This document shows positions 1 through 6,646 of a stretch of 22,698 nucleotides of DNA, one piece after another; the stretch's first letter is position 1, and every line of letters starts with the position of its first letter. The stretch spans positions 1 to 22,698 of the forward strand of contig CAYUJD010000063.1 of NCBI GenBank assembly GCA_964444975.1. The letters run 5' to 3'. The position numbers and the translations under genes were made by a program. The stretch comes from VBAS01 sp964444975. Lineage in GTDB: Bacteria; Bacteroidota; Bacteroidia; Chitinophagales; Chitinophagaceae. The notes beneath the pieces are model-generated. The model worked only from the letters and a program-made list of their open reading frames with translations, ran no database searches and had not been told where the DNA came from.

Positions 1-31
1 CAATGAAGTCGGCTTTCCAAAAAACAAAAAA

Positions 32-47
32 CCTCCCTTCGGGGAGG
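32..47 (-). terminator. Rho-independent terminator of the DUF2795 gene
   Basis: A perfect 6-bp stem (CCTCCC / GGGAGG) closes a TTCG tetraloop. On the - strand it is followed by a T-rich run (plus-strand A-rich bases 21-31). The hairpin lies 44 bases past the stop codon of the small gene at 91-315, so it most likely ends that transcript. The plus-strand side has no T run, so it is not an efficient terminator in the other direction. Confidence 0.8.
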
Positions 48-90
48 CTATAAAGTTGTTAGGAATTGCTTCAGAATCCCTTTTACAGGG

Positions 91-315
91 CTAATACTCG
101 TCTTCATTAAACATGAAATCTTCCTGGCTCGGGTAATCGGGCCAGATGTCCTCGATGCTTTCGTACACCTCGCCTCCTTCATCTTCCAGTTCCTGCAGGT
201 TTTCCACCACTTCGATGGGCGCACCGCTGCGGATGCAGTAGTCAATAAGCTCATCTTTAGTAGCAGGCCAGGGTGCTTCTTCCAGGTATGATGCCAACTC
301 TAAGGTCCAGAACAT
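91..315 (-). CDS. DUF2795 domain small acidic protein
   Basis: This 74-residue protein resembles the DUF2795 family, short proteins of unknown function common in Bacteroidota and some other bacteria. The recognisable core runs from about residue 6 to 52: an A-x-YL start, the PATKDELIDY segment, then SGAPIEVVENLQELED. The C-terminal third is strongly acidic and ends in FNEDEY. There is no signal peptide or membrane segment, so it should be cytoplasmic. The gene stands alone, with a consensus promoter upstream (389-419) and a strong terminator downstream (32-47), so it looks like a separately transcribed unit. No biochemical role is known to me. The family assignment is from remembered pattern similarity. 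Confidence 0.8.
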   Translation of the reverse strand: MFWTLELASYLEEAPWPATKDELIDYCIRSGAPIEVVENLQELEDEGGEVYESIEDIWPDYPSQEDFMFNEDEY

Positions 316-388
316 GCTCTAGGTTTTTTATTTTCCAGGAATCGGGTTTTATCGCTTTCAACGTTAAAACACCCCTTAAAATTTTTCG

Positions 389-419
389 CAAATGTAGGTT
401 TAATAACGAATTTTCCAAA
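389..419 (-). promoter_or_regulatory. Bacteroidota-type promoter for the DUF2795 gene
   Basis: On the - strand TTTG (419-416) is followed after 19 bases by TACATTTG (396-389). This matches the Bacteroidota primary sigma factor consensus (-33 TTTG, -7 TAnnTTTG) at both elements and in spacing. It implies a leader of roughly 65-70 bases before the start codon at 315. Confidence 0.65.
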
Positions 420-482
420 TCCATAGTTTACCGGCGGATTTCAAGACCTTCTTAAAATTCCTTCCTGGTTTTCAATGGTTAT

Positions 483-513
483 TTTGATGCTGGGTAAGGT
501 TTACTGATATTTG
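483..513 (+). promoter_or_regulatory. Probable promoter for the ABC ATPase gene
   Basis: TTTG (483-486), a 19-base spacer and GATATTTG (506-513) give one mismatch to the TAnnTTTG -7 element. The -7 box ends 25 bases before the ATG at 539, which is a usual distance. Confidence 0.5.
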
Positions 514-538
514 ATAACGGAAAACACAGAATGGCTGC

Positions 539-1189
539 ATGCTCACGGGGAAAAATATTTATAAACGATACGGCTCGCTGGAAGTGCTCAGGGGTGTGCA
601 CCTGGAAGTAAACAAGGGTGAAGTAGTATCCATTGTGGGGCCCTCGGGCTGCGGAAAAAGTACACTGCTGCATATTCTTGGTTCGCTTGATAAAGCCGAT
701 ATGGGTGAAGTGATGGTAAACAGTACACTCATCAGTTCACTATCGGGCAATAAGCTGGCTGCTTTCCGCAACAAACACATTGGATTTGTATTCCAGTTTC
801 ATCACCTTTTGCCGGAGTTTACTGCGTTGGAAAATGTATGTATACCCGGATGGCTGGCCGGGAGAAGGAAGAATGAAGTGAAGGCAGAAGCCGAGAAGTT
901 GTTGGACGTATTGAGTCTTAAAAACCGGGTGGATAATAAACCCAACCAGCTTTCAGGCGGCGAGCAGCAACGGGTGGCGGTTGCCCGTGCACTTATCAAC
1001 CAACCAGCTATTGTGTTTGCCGACGAGCCTACCGGCAACCTCGACAGTATCAATGCCCAGGAACTGCATCATTTGTTTTTTGAACTCAGGGAAAAATTCA
1101 ACCAGACATTTTTAATAGTAACACATAACGAAGAACTGGCTCACCTGAGCGACCGGGTGTTGCATATGAAGGATGGGTTGATTGTATGA
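539..1189 (+). CDS. ABC transporter ATP-binding protein, LolD-like
   Basis: A complete 216-residue ATPase subunit of the LolD/MacB-type ABC group, whose members power lipoprotein release or mechanotransmission rather than classic solute uptake. Visible motifs are Walker A GPSGCGKST at 34-42, the Q-loop Gln at 86, the signature LSGGEQQR at 138-145, Walker B IVFADEP at 158-164 and the switch His at 196. The sequence between Q-loop and signature and the ADEPTGNLD form are typical of LolD. There is no permease gene beside it: the next gene, at 1275-1850, is convergent and unrelated. Its membrane partner must be encoded elsewhere. The ATG is preceded by a plausible promoter 25 bases upstream. LolD in the strict sense is possible but cannot be proved without the LolC/E partner. 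Confidence 0.85.
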   Translation: MLTGKNIYKRYGSLEVLRGVHLEVNKGEVVSIVGPSGCGKSTLLHILGSLDKADMGEVMVNSTLISSLSGNKLAAFRNKHIGFVFQFHHLLPEFTALENVCIPGWLAGRRKNEVKAEAEKLLDVLSLKNRVDNKPNQLSGGEQQRVAVARALINQPAIVFADEPTGNLDSINAQELHHLFFELREKFNQTFLIVTHNEELAHLSDRVLHMKDGLIV

Positions 1190-1224
1190 GGCAACAAGCA
1201 AAATTCAAAAAATAAAAAACACAG

Positions 1225-1251
1225 AAGTAAGTAACGATTTTACTTTTTTTT
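1225..1251 (+). terminator. Candidate terminator between convergent genes
   Basis: A weak 6-bp stem (AAGTAA 1225-1230 / TTACTT 1240-1245) is followed directly by a run of T up to 1251. It lies 36 bases after the ABC ATPase stop and would end that transcript before the convergent adenosyltransferase gene. The stem is A/T-rich, so confidence is limited. Confidence 0.4.
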
Positions 1252-1274
1252 AATCACCTGGCTTGAAGTTCATC

Positions 1275-1850
1275 TTAAATCCTCGGCTTCCACGGTATTT
1301 CCTGCACATGTAATTTATACCCGGTAAACCGTGCCAGCACAAAAAGATAATCGCTCAGCCGGTTGAGGTATTTGATGATTAACTCTGGCACCTGCTTTTC
1401 TTTTTTCAGCATTCTCACGCAGCACCTTTCGGCCCGTCGGCAAACACATCGGGCCACATGCAACGTGGAAACCGCTACATGCCCGCCGGGAAGAATGAAC
1501 GATTTCATCGGCGGCAATTCTTCATTCATCCTGTCAATTTCTTTTTCCAGCAGCTCCACATCGGCTTCATGCAGGTCGGGAATTTTCATCCGATGGCTGG
1601 CGGATTTGGTTTCTTTCCCCGGATCGCAGGCAAGGGCAGAGCCGATGGTAAAAAGCCGGTCCTGAATTTCAGCCAATACATTTTTGATGTTTTGTTGTTT
1701 TAAGTAATCAAGACAAAGACCAGCGAAAGAATTCAGCTCATCCACCGTACCATAAGCTTCAATCCGGAGGTCGGATTTAAAGACTTTGGTGCCGCCAATA
1801 AGTGATGTCTTTCCTTTATCACCTGTCTTTGTATAAATTTTCAGTGACAT
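1275..1850 (-). CDS. pduO: Cob(I)yrinic acid a,c-diamide adenosyltransferase, PduO type
   Basis: A 191-residue ATP:cob(I)alamin adenosyltransferase of the PduO/MMAB family. It transfers the adenosyl group of ATP to cob(I)alamin to make adenosylcobalamin. The N-terminal ATP-binding segment YTKTGDKGKTSL is at 6-17, followed by RIEAYGTVDELN at 29-40. The helical C-terminal part holds the conserved CRRAER (137-142) and LNRLSDYLFVLAR (162-174) segments. Length is normal for the family. No other cobalamin gene is nearby, which suits a salvage role feeding a B12 enzyme such as methylmalonyl-CoA mutase or ribonucleotide reductase encoded elsewhere. It is convergent with the ABC ATPase upstream in coordinate order. 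A -7-like TACATTTG lies at 1948-1941, but I see no good -33 partner. Confidence 0.93.
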   Translation of the reverse strand: MSLKIYTKTGDKGKTSLIGGTKVFKSDLRIEAYGTVDELNSFAGLCLDYLKQQNIKNVLAEIQDRLFTIGSALACDPGKETKSASHRMKIPDLHEADVELLEKEIDRMNEELPPMKSFILPGGHVAVSTLHVARCVCRRAERCCVRMLKKEKQVPELIIKYLNRLSDYLFVLARFTGYKLHVQEIPWKPRI

Positions 1851-1976
1851 ATTTCAGGCAATGATTGGTTGATGGCTAAATGCTTAAAAGGCCGGGATAG
1901 CCGTTTTCAGGTTTACTGTGATAGCAACCGAACCCTATATCAAATGTAAGCAGTAAATACCGGAAGAAAATGATAC

Positions 1977-2693
1977 CTACCTGTGACCATAACTGAATAC
2001 GCCGACCTGCTCATTCAGGGCATCGCTTTCAATCATGCCGTCACGTAGGTGCACGATGCGGCGGGCATGGTTGGCAATATCAGCTTCATGGGTTACCAGC
2101 ACAATGGTATTGCCGGCCTTATGGATTTTATCAAAAATCTCCATGATTTCATACGAGGTTTTTGTATCCAGGTTGCCGGTGGGTTCATCAGCCAGGATGA
2201 TGGAAGGATCGTTTACCAACGCCCTTGCTATAGCCACACGCTGGCACTGGCCGCCGCTCAGCTCATTGGGTTTGTGATGGCTGCGGTCGGTCAGGTTTAC
2301 CAGTTCCATTACATGCTTTGCTTTTTCGGTGCGTTGTTTTTTACTCATGCCCGCATACACCAGCGGCAGCGCCACATTTTCCAGCGCTGTCAGCCGCGGC
2401 AGCAGGTTGAACTGCTGGAATACAAACCCGATTTCTTTATTCCTGATTTCTGCCAGCTTGTTATCTTCCGTAGCGCTGATGTCGTGGCCATTTAAAATAT
2501 AAGTACCCGAAGTAGGCGTATCCAGGCAGCCGATGATATTCATCAGGGTGCTTTTGCCGGAACCCGAGGGTCCCATCAGGGCTACATATTCATTTTTGAA
2601 AATTTCAATCGTAATGCCATTCAATACCTGCAATTCCATTTTGCCCATAAAATAGCTCTTGCAGATTTTTTCAAGATGTATGATTGCGTTCAT
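1977..2693 (-). CDS. ABC transporter ATP-binding protein, MacB/LolD-like
   Basis: I place the start at the ATG at 2693, giving 238 residues, because the family begins close to the segment HLEKICKSY. The longer frame to 2750 would translate a repeat-like intergenic stretch. Motifs: Walker A GPSGSGKST 41-49, Q-loop Gln93, signature LSGGQ 145-149, Walker B with ILADEP near 166-171, and switch His202. It belongs to the MacB/LolD/FtsE-like ATPases that partner with FtsX-fold permeases. No permease is adjacent, so its partner is unlinked or beyond the family's usual operon. The gene follows gatC on the same strand 81 bases downstream, which may mean shared transcription. It is clearly distinct from the ATPase at 539-1189 and not a recent duplicate. 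Confidence 0.88.
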   Translation of the reverse strand: MNAIIHLEKICKSYFMGKMELQVLNGITIEIFKNEYVALMGPSGSGKSTLMNIIGCLDTPTSGTYILNGHDISATEDNKLAEIRNKEIGFVFQQFNLLPRLTALENVALPLVYAGMSKKQRTEKAKHVMELVNLTDRSHHKPNELSGGQCQRVAIARALVNDPSIILADEPTGNLDTKTSYEIMEIFDKIHKAGNTIVLVTHEADIANHARRIVHLRDGMIESDALNEQVGVFSYGHR

Positions 2694-2775
2694 GGTATCT
2701 GATGTCTGATGTCGGAAGCCGGATAGCAGATGCCGGACGTTATAAATCATTCATCAGGCATCATACATCAGGCTT
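2694..2775. repeat. Iterated CTGATGT / CATCAGG intergenic repeat
   Basis: The gap between the ABC ATPase and gatC is made of imperfect variants of one short word in both orientations. The forward form CTGATGT occurs twice around 2700-2712, with related GATGCCGG near 2729-2736. The reverse form CATCAGG occurs at 2752-2758 and 2766-2772. The whole stretch could fold on itself. I see no gene in it. Confidence 0.55.
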
Positions 2776-3065
2776 CACTTTTTTATCACTTTCGGTACTT
2801 TAAAAAATTTATCATCGTGTGCCGGTGCATTCTTCAGCGCCTCTACACGGCTCACGGAACCCTTCACTTCATCATCCCGCAGTACATTGATATTGGCCGA
2901 CAGGTGCAGCAGGGGTTCAGTGCCTTCCAGGTCAAGTTCATTCAGTTTGTCCACAAAACGGATCATGCGCTGCAGGTCGGTTTTGATTTCTTCTTTTTCC
3001 TGCGCATTAAATTCCAGGCGTGCCAGGTGAGCCAGTTTTTCTACCAACACATCGTTTACTTCCAT
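2775..3065 (-). CDS. gatC: Asp-tRNA(Asn)/Glu-tRNA(Gln) amidotransferase subunit C
   Basis: A 96-residue GatC. It is the small subunit that stabilises GatA and GatB in the complex converting misacylated Glu-tRNA(Gln), and Asp-tRNA(Asn) where present, to the correct aminoacyl-tRNA. The N-terminal helix pattern KLAHLARLEF, the middle segment MIRFVDKLNELDLEGTEPL and the late acidic RDDEV motif are typical. Length matches the family. gatA and gatB are not in this window, which is common for gatC in Bacteroidota. A TATATTTG box on the - strand (3077-3070) lies only a few bases before the ATG. If it is the -7 element the mRNA would be nearly leaderless, but I see no -33 partner. Confidence 0.9.
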   Translation of the reverse strand: MEVNDVLVEKLAHLARLEFNAQEKEEIKTDLQRMIRFVDKLNELDLEGTEPLLHLSANINVLRDDEVKGSVSRVEALKNAPAHDDKFFKVPKVIKK

Positions 3066-3079
3066 TCAACAAATATAGC

Positions 3080-3179
3080 TTATCGTTTTTGGTTTATGGT
3101 TTATCGTTTTTACAGATTATCCTGTTATTTGATAAACGGTGACAAGGACCGGAATGACAAACCAAAAACTATAAACCCG
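3080..3179. repeat. Direct and inverted GTTTTTGGTTTA-type repeats between gatC and trpS
   Basis: The 11-base word TTATCGTTTTT is repeated exactly at 3080-3090 and 3101-3111. GTTTTTGGTTT (3085-3095) recurs inverted as AAACCAAAAAC at 3159-3169. The gap (3066-3204) holds no gene. It separates the divergent gatC and trpS and must include their promoters, although I could not find a convincing pair for trpS. Confidence 0.5.
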
Positions 3180-3204
3180 GAACTCTCCCTATCTTCGCCG
3201 CCGC

Positions 3205-4209
3205 ATGGAAAAGAGAAAAGAAATTGTAATGAGCGGTATTCGCCCCACGGGCTACCTGCATCTCGGCAATTATTTTGGTGCGGTAAAAAATTATGTACGC
3301 ATGCAGGAAGAATACAAGTGTTTTTTTATGGTAGCCGACCTGCATTCACTGACCACGCATCCCGACACACGGGAACTGAAGCAGCATGTGCACCGGGTGC
3401 TTGCCGAAAACATTGCCTGCGGCCTTGACCCCGATAAAGTGGCGCTTTATTGCCAGAGCCATGTGTATGAAACCAGCGAGCTGTACCTGTACCTGAACAT
3501 GCTTGCGTATAAAGGTGAACTGGAAAAAACTTCCACATTCAAGGAAAAAGCCAGACTGCAACCCGATAACATCAATGCCGGTTTGCTGACTTATCCCGTT
3601 TTGCAAACCGCCGATATCATTCTGCACCGTGCTTCGCTGGTGCCGGTGGGCAAAGACCAGGAGCAACACCTGGAAATGGCCCGCAATTTTGTAAACCGTT
3701 TCAATCATCGTTACGGAAATGTTTTTCCCGAACCACGGGCATTCAACTTCGGCAGCGAACTGATAAAAGTGCCCGGCCTTGATGGCAAAGGCAAGATGAG
3801 CAAAAGCGAAAACCAGTATGCCACGCTGTACCTGGCCGATGACGACAAACTCATCATGGAAAAAATAAAAAAGGCAAAAATGGATGCCGGCCCCAAAGAA
3901 CCCCATTCCGTCAAATCGCCTGAAGTGGAAAATATTTTCCTGCTGATGAAGCTGGTGAGCACGGCCGATACCGTGCAGAAGTTTGAAGAAGATTATAACA
4001 ACTGCACCATCCGCTACGGTGAACTGAAAAAACAACTCGGCGAAGACATGGTGAAATTTATTTCTCCCATTCGGGAAAAAGTAAACGCCATACTTGCCGA
4101 TGAAAAATACCTGCAGCGGGTGATGGAGCAAGGGGCAGAAAAAGCCCGTAACAGCGCTGCAGCAACCATGCAGCTTGTGAGGCAGGCAATGGGATTAAAA
4201 TATTTTTGA
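3205..4209 (+). CDS. trpS: Tryptophanyl-tRNA synthetase
   Basis: A complete 334-residue class I aminoacyl-tRNA synthetase that charges tRNA(Trp). It begins with the standard SGIRPTGYLHLGNYFGA segment, which contains the HIGH-type motif HLGN at 19-22. The KMSKS loop is intact at 197-201. Between them are typical TrpRS segments such as TYPVLQTADIIL (129-140) and VPVGKDQEQHLE (147-158). Length is normal. The ATG at 3205 leaves 139 bases of repeat-filled DNA back to the divergent gatC. The downstream kinase gene starts 71 bases after the stop on the same strand, so the two may share a transcript. Confidence 0.97.
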   Translation: MEKRKEIVMSGIRPTGYLHLGNYFGAVKNYVRMQEEYKCFFMVADLHSLTTHPDTRELKQHVHRVLAENIACGLDPDKVALYCQSHVYETSELYLYLNMLAYKGELEKTSTFKEKARLQPDNINAGLLTYPVLQTADIILHRASLVPVGKDQEQHLEMARNFVNRFNHRYGNVFPEPRAFNFGSELIKVPGLDGKGKMSKSENQYATLYLADDDKLIMEKIKKAKMDAGPKEPHSVKSPEVENIFLLMKLVSTADTVQKFEEDYNNCTIRYGELKKQLGEDMVKFISPIREKVNAILADEKYLQRVMEQGAEKARNSAAATMQLVRQAMGLKYF

Positions 4210-4280
4210 ATTCAGATTTTAGTTACTTTAGTCGTTGCGCAGCTAATTGTAATCAGCAACCGGAAAATCACTATAGGGAC

Positions 4281-4919
4281 ATGGCAAAATCAAAAACAAA
4301 ACCCAGGCATATTGCGGTAGCCGGTAATATCGGCGCCGGCAAAACCACCCTTACCGAATTGCTGAGCAAGCACTACAAGTGGATTCCGAATTTTGAAGAT
4401 GTGGACCACAATCCTTACCTCTACGATTTTTATGAAGATATGCCTCGCTGGAGCTTCAATCTCCAGATTTATTTTCTGAACAGCCGCCTTTCGCAGCTGG
4501 TGGATATTCAGAAAGGAACTGAAACGGTCATCCAGGACCGCACGATTTATGAAGATGCCCACATTTTTGCCCCCAACCTGCACGAAATGGGCCTGATGAG
4601 CAAACGAGACTTTGATAATTACTTCAGTTTTTTCCAGACGCTGAAACAAATGGTAAAGCCGCCCGACCTGCTTATTTATCTGAAAGCATCGGTGCCCACG
4701 CTGGTAGGGCAGATTCAGAAGCGGGGCAGGGAATATGAAGAAAACATCCGGCTCGATTACCTGAAACGCCTCAATGAACATTACAACCGATGGATTGATA
4801 ATTACAAGGAAGGCCCGCTGCTGGTGGTGGATATTGATAAAAACAAATTCCCCGAAAACGAAGAACATCTTGGCGAAATCATACGCAAAATTGACAGCCA
4901 GATTTACGGATTGTTTTAA
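4281..4919 (+). CDS. Deoxynucleoside kinase (deoxyadenosine/deoxyguanosine kinase type)
   Basis: I choose the ATG at 4281, giving 212 residues, rather than the frame opening at 4206. The 25 extra residues have no family character and overlap the end of trpS. AGGGA lies shortly before 4281. The protein phosphorylates deoxynucleosides in nucleotide salvage. Motifs: P-loop GNIGAGKT 15-22, an acidic FEDVDHNPY segment 38-46 in the place of the catalytic Glu region, DRTIYED 86-92 and an Arg-rich lid KRGREYE 147-153. Bacterial relatives are mostly dAdo/dGuo kinases, but the base specificity cannot be read here. The next gene begins 9 bases after the stop. Confidence 0.9.
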   Translation: MAKSKTKPRHIAVAGNIGAGKTTLTELLSKHYKWIPNFEDVDHNPYLYDFYEDMPRWSFNLQIYFLNSRLSQLVDIQKGTETVIQDRTIYEDAHIFAPNLHEMGLMSKRDFDNYFSFFQTLKQMVKPPDLLIYLKASVPTLVGQIQKRGREYEENIRLDYLKRLNEHYNRWIDNYKEGPLLVVDIDKNKFPENEEHLGEIIRKIDSQIYGLF

Positions 4920-4928
4920 CTTCACGTC

Positions 4929-5501
4929 ATGCGGAAAATTTTTTTGCTGGTATGCCTCGTTATGAGCGCAGCCTCCTTGGGGCAAACGCTGAAGGACTCC
5001 CTTTTCAAAGGCAAGCTGAAGGCCGATTCAAACCTGGTAAAAAAGAGCATGAAGCCTGCGCAGAAAAGCGACAGCACATCAGAAGTTGTGGCCAAAACCG
5101 ATTCCACCAGCAAGACGTTGGGAAATGTGGTAACTAAAAACCAGCTTGATTCCATTACCGGTCAAACCAGCACCGAAAAACCAGCGTTGAGATTTGAAGA
5201 CAATAATAAGGCCTGGAAAAAATTTATTGACCAGTACAGCGAGGTAATCAAATCGGAAGTGCTGCCTTCAAAAAAAATCAAGCGGGGCACGTATTCGGTC
5301 ATGATTGAATACGAAATCGGCATCGATGGCATGGTGACTGCAAAAAATGTAACCAGCACACCTGAAAACGATTACCTGGTGGAGCAGATAAAAGAAAAAA
5401 TGATGGCTAACGCTCCGCAACTGGCACCACTCATCCGCGAGGGGGTTGCCCGCAAATCTTCCCGCAGGCAGGTAATTAATTTTACCAAAGAAAAAAACTG
5501 A
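4929..5501 (+). CDS. Secreted protein with TonB C-terminal-like domain
   Basis: A 190-residue protein with a cleavable-looking signal peptide (about residues 1-18, ending ASLGQ), so it is probably periplasmic. A Lys/Ser/Thr-rich linker of low complexity spans about 25-75. The C-terminal part (about 105-190) has the layout of the TonB C-terminal fold: a GTYSVMIEYEIGIDGMV strand pair followed by a helix and a last strand (RRQVINF). Unlike true TonB proteins it has no uncleaved N-terminal anchor and no Pro-rich spacer, so energy transduction is unlikely. It starts 9 bases after the kinase gene and is followed 67 bases later by another protein of the same fold type. The fold call is by pattern only and the function is unknown. 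Confidence 0.65.
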   Translation: MRKIFLLVCLVMSAASLGQTLKDSLFKGKLKADSNLVKKSMKPAQKSDSTSEVVAKTDSTSKTLGNVVTKNQLDSITGQTSTEKPALRFEDNNKAWKKFIDQYSEVIKSEVLPSKKIKRGTYSVMIEYEIGIDGMVTAKNVTSTPENDYLVEQIKEKMMANAPQLAPLIREGVARKSSRRQVINFTKEKN

Positions 5502-5568
5502 GCTGCACCCGGCTTGCTATTTTTTATGGAAAATTAAAAGACCGGTATCTGTTTCTAAAAACCGGTTT

Positions 5569-5967
5569 ATGAAAAAGATGTTCTTTTTCCTCTTCATTTC
5601 TCTGATTTATTCATTCAGCTCACAGGCACAGGACGAAGAAAATATTTTTGAGAAAGTAGAAATTGAAGGCGGCACTGACCCCGTGGCATGGATGGAGCAT
5701 GTAAAGAAGCACACTAAACTCCCGGATTCGCTTTTAAAAATCATTCCTGCCGGCACTTACCGGGTATCCGTGCAGTTGGTAATTGATAAAAATGGCAATA
5801 TCGGGCAGATAAAAACATTAAACAATCCTGGTTACGGCTTGGCCCAAATAGCTGAGAACATTTTTCGAAGCTACAAGGGAAAATGGCGTCCGGCGCTGCA
5901 GTGCGGCAGGTCTGTAAAGAGTTATCTTGACCTGCCTGTAGTTTTTATTATACCGGCTCATTTATAA
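5569..5967 (+). CDS. Small secreted protein with TonB C-terminal-like domain
   Basis: A 132-residue protein with a signal peptide ending near SSQAQ (about 21). Almost all of the mature part is one TonB-C-like domain. PAGTYRVSVQLVIDKNG is the strand pair, then NNPGYGLAQIAENI forms a helix with a Gly-Tyr-Gly turn, then WRPAL...GRSVKSY. The NNPGYG and WRPA segments are common in Bacteroidota TonB-family proteins. No membrane anchor or Pro-rich region is present, so it is probably a soluble periplasmic single-domain protein. Its 3' end overlaps the convergent DUF922 gene by 10 bases. It is a distant relative of the gene just upstream, suggesting an old tandem pair. Confidence 0.75.
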   Translation: MKKMFFFLFISLIYSFSSQAQDEENIFEKVEIEGGTDPVAWMEHVKKHTKLPDSLLKIIPAGTYRVSVQLVIDKNGNIGQIKTLNNPGYGLAQIAENIFRSYKGKWRPALQCGRSVKSYLDLPVVFIIPAHL

Positions 5968-6491
5968 TAGGCCCATGATTTCAACTCGTCCAGCTCCCGG
6001 GCAATCTTCTTCAGCCATTCTTCCTGTTTTGTTTTATTGCGGCTGTAGTCGGTCTCCTTGTCGTATTGCTGCTGAAATTTTTCTTTCTCTTCAATTATCC
6101 TGCTGTAAATGCCGTCGAGATCTTTCTGGAAAGAGTTTTTGTTGAATTGATATTCAGTGATGAACTTATGAAGCCGGCGGGCAAAAATTTCCGCAATATC
6201 AAAATGTCCCTGTTCATGCTGCAGTATCCAATCGTTTTTAACCAGCCCCCACGATTTGTTTTTATCAAACCGGCATTCGATGGTGAACGTCACTTTCCCG
6301 TTTACCACATTGTACGAAAACCCGAGATGCGTGGCAGTAAGCGCTGCTGTACTACCGCTTTTTACGGGCGGGGCTTTAAAATCATCCCAGGTAAGTTTGC
6401 GGGTTTCACTCCATTGAATCAGATCTTCTTCTTTTTGTGAAAACAGCAGCAAAGGTGTAAGGAGGGTGAAAGACAGGATAAGTTTTTTCAT
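5958..6491 (-). CDS. DUF922 secreted zinc metalloprotease-like protein
   Basis: A 177-residue protein with a signal peptide (about 1-18, ending LLLFSQ). The mature part opens with the WSETRKLTWDDFKAPP segment characteristic of DUF922. It then carries a zincin-type HEQGH at 92-96 followed by Glu101 (HFDIAE), the expected third-ligand region of this family. The C-terminal half is a highly charged helical region (about 120-170). DUF922 proteins are predicted extracytoplasmic zinc peptidases, and to my knowledge no substrate has been established. The gene is convergent with and overlaps the small TonB-C-like gene. The gap of about 155 bases to pckA upstream holds the pckA terminator and nothing else I can name. 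Confidence 0.82.
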   Translation of the reverse strand: MKKLILSFTLLTPLLLFSQKEEDLIQWSETRKLTWDDFKAPPVKSGSTAALTATHLGFSYNVVNGKVTFTIECRFDKNKSWGLVKNDWILQHEQGHFDIAEIFARRLHKFITEYQFNKNSFQKDLDGIYSRIIEEKEKFQQQYDKETDYSRNKTKQEEWLKKIARELDELKSWAYYK

Positions 6492-6587
6492 GACATTCTT
6501 ATTAACCCCAATTTGATGAAAAAATTTCGGGGCTGGTTCTTAAAGTAAAACTAATATTCCTGCCTGAAAAGATGATGTAAAAGAAAA

Positions 6588-6618
6588 ACCCCTCAGCCCG
6601 AAAATCCGGGCAAGGGGT
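6588..6618 (-). terminator. Terminator of pckA
   Basis: A two-step hairpin: outer stem ACCCCT (6588-6593) with AGGGGT (6613-6618), inner stem GCCCG (6596-6600) with CGGGC (6607-6611). On the - strand it is followed by a T run (plus-strand A-rich 6579-6587). It lies just after the pckA stop at 6647. Confidence 0.75.
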
Positions 6619-6646
6619 GCTTGGCAAGCAACGCTGTGGTCACAGC

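Noticed and set aside
3190..3197. TATCTTCG before trpS as a -7 box
   Set aside because: It has one mismatch, there is no TTG at a suitable distance upstream, and the box is only 7 bases from the start codon.
2730..3428. Plus-strand frame of 232 codons across gatC and the start of trpS
   Set aside because: It covers gatC antisense and the first part of trpS out of frame, and shows no recognisable domain.
3346..4131. Long - strand open frame (261 codons) opposite trpS
   Set aside because: It is fully antisense to a clear trpS with intact motifs. Its product is Phe/His/Gln-rich with no family character, as expected for a shadow of biased codon use.
4206..4280. Longer N terminus of the deoxynucleoside kinase
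   Set aside because: The start would overlap the trpS stop and adds 25 residues without family similarity. The ATG at 4281 directly precedes the conserved P-loop strand.
4290..4985. Long - strand open frame (231 codons) opposite the deoxynucleoside kinase
   Set aside because: It is antisense to a complete kinase with P-loop and lid motifs, and the translation looks like a shadow of it.
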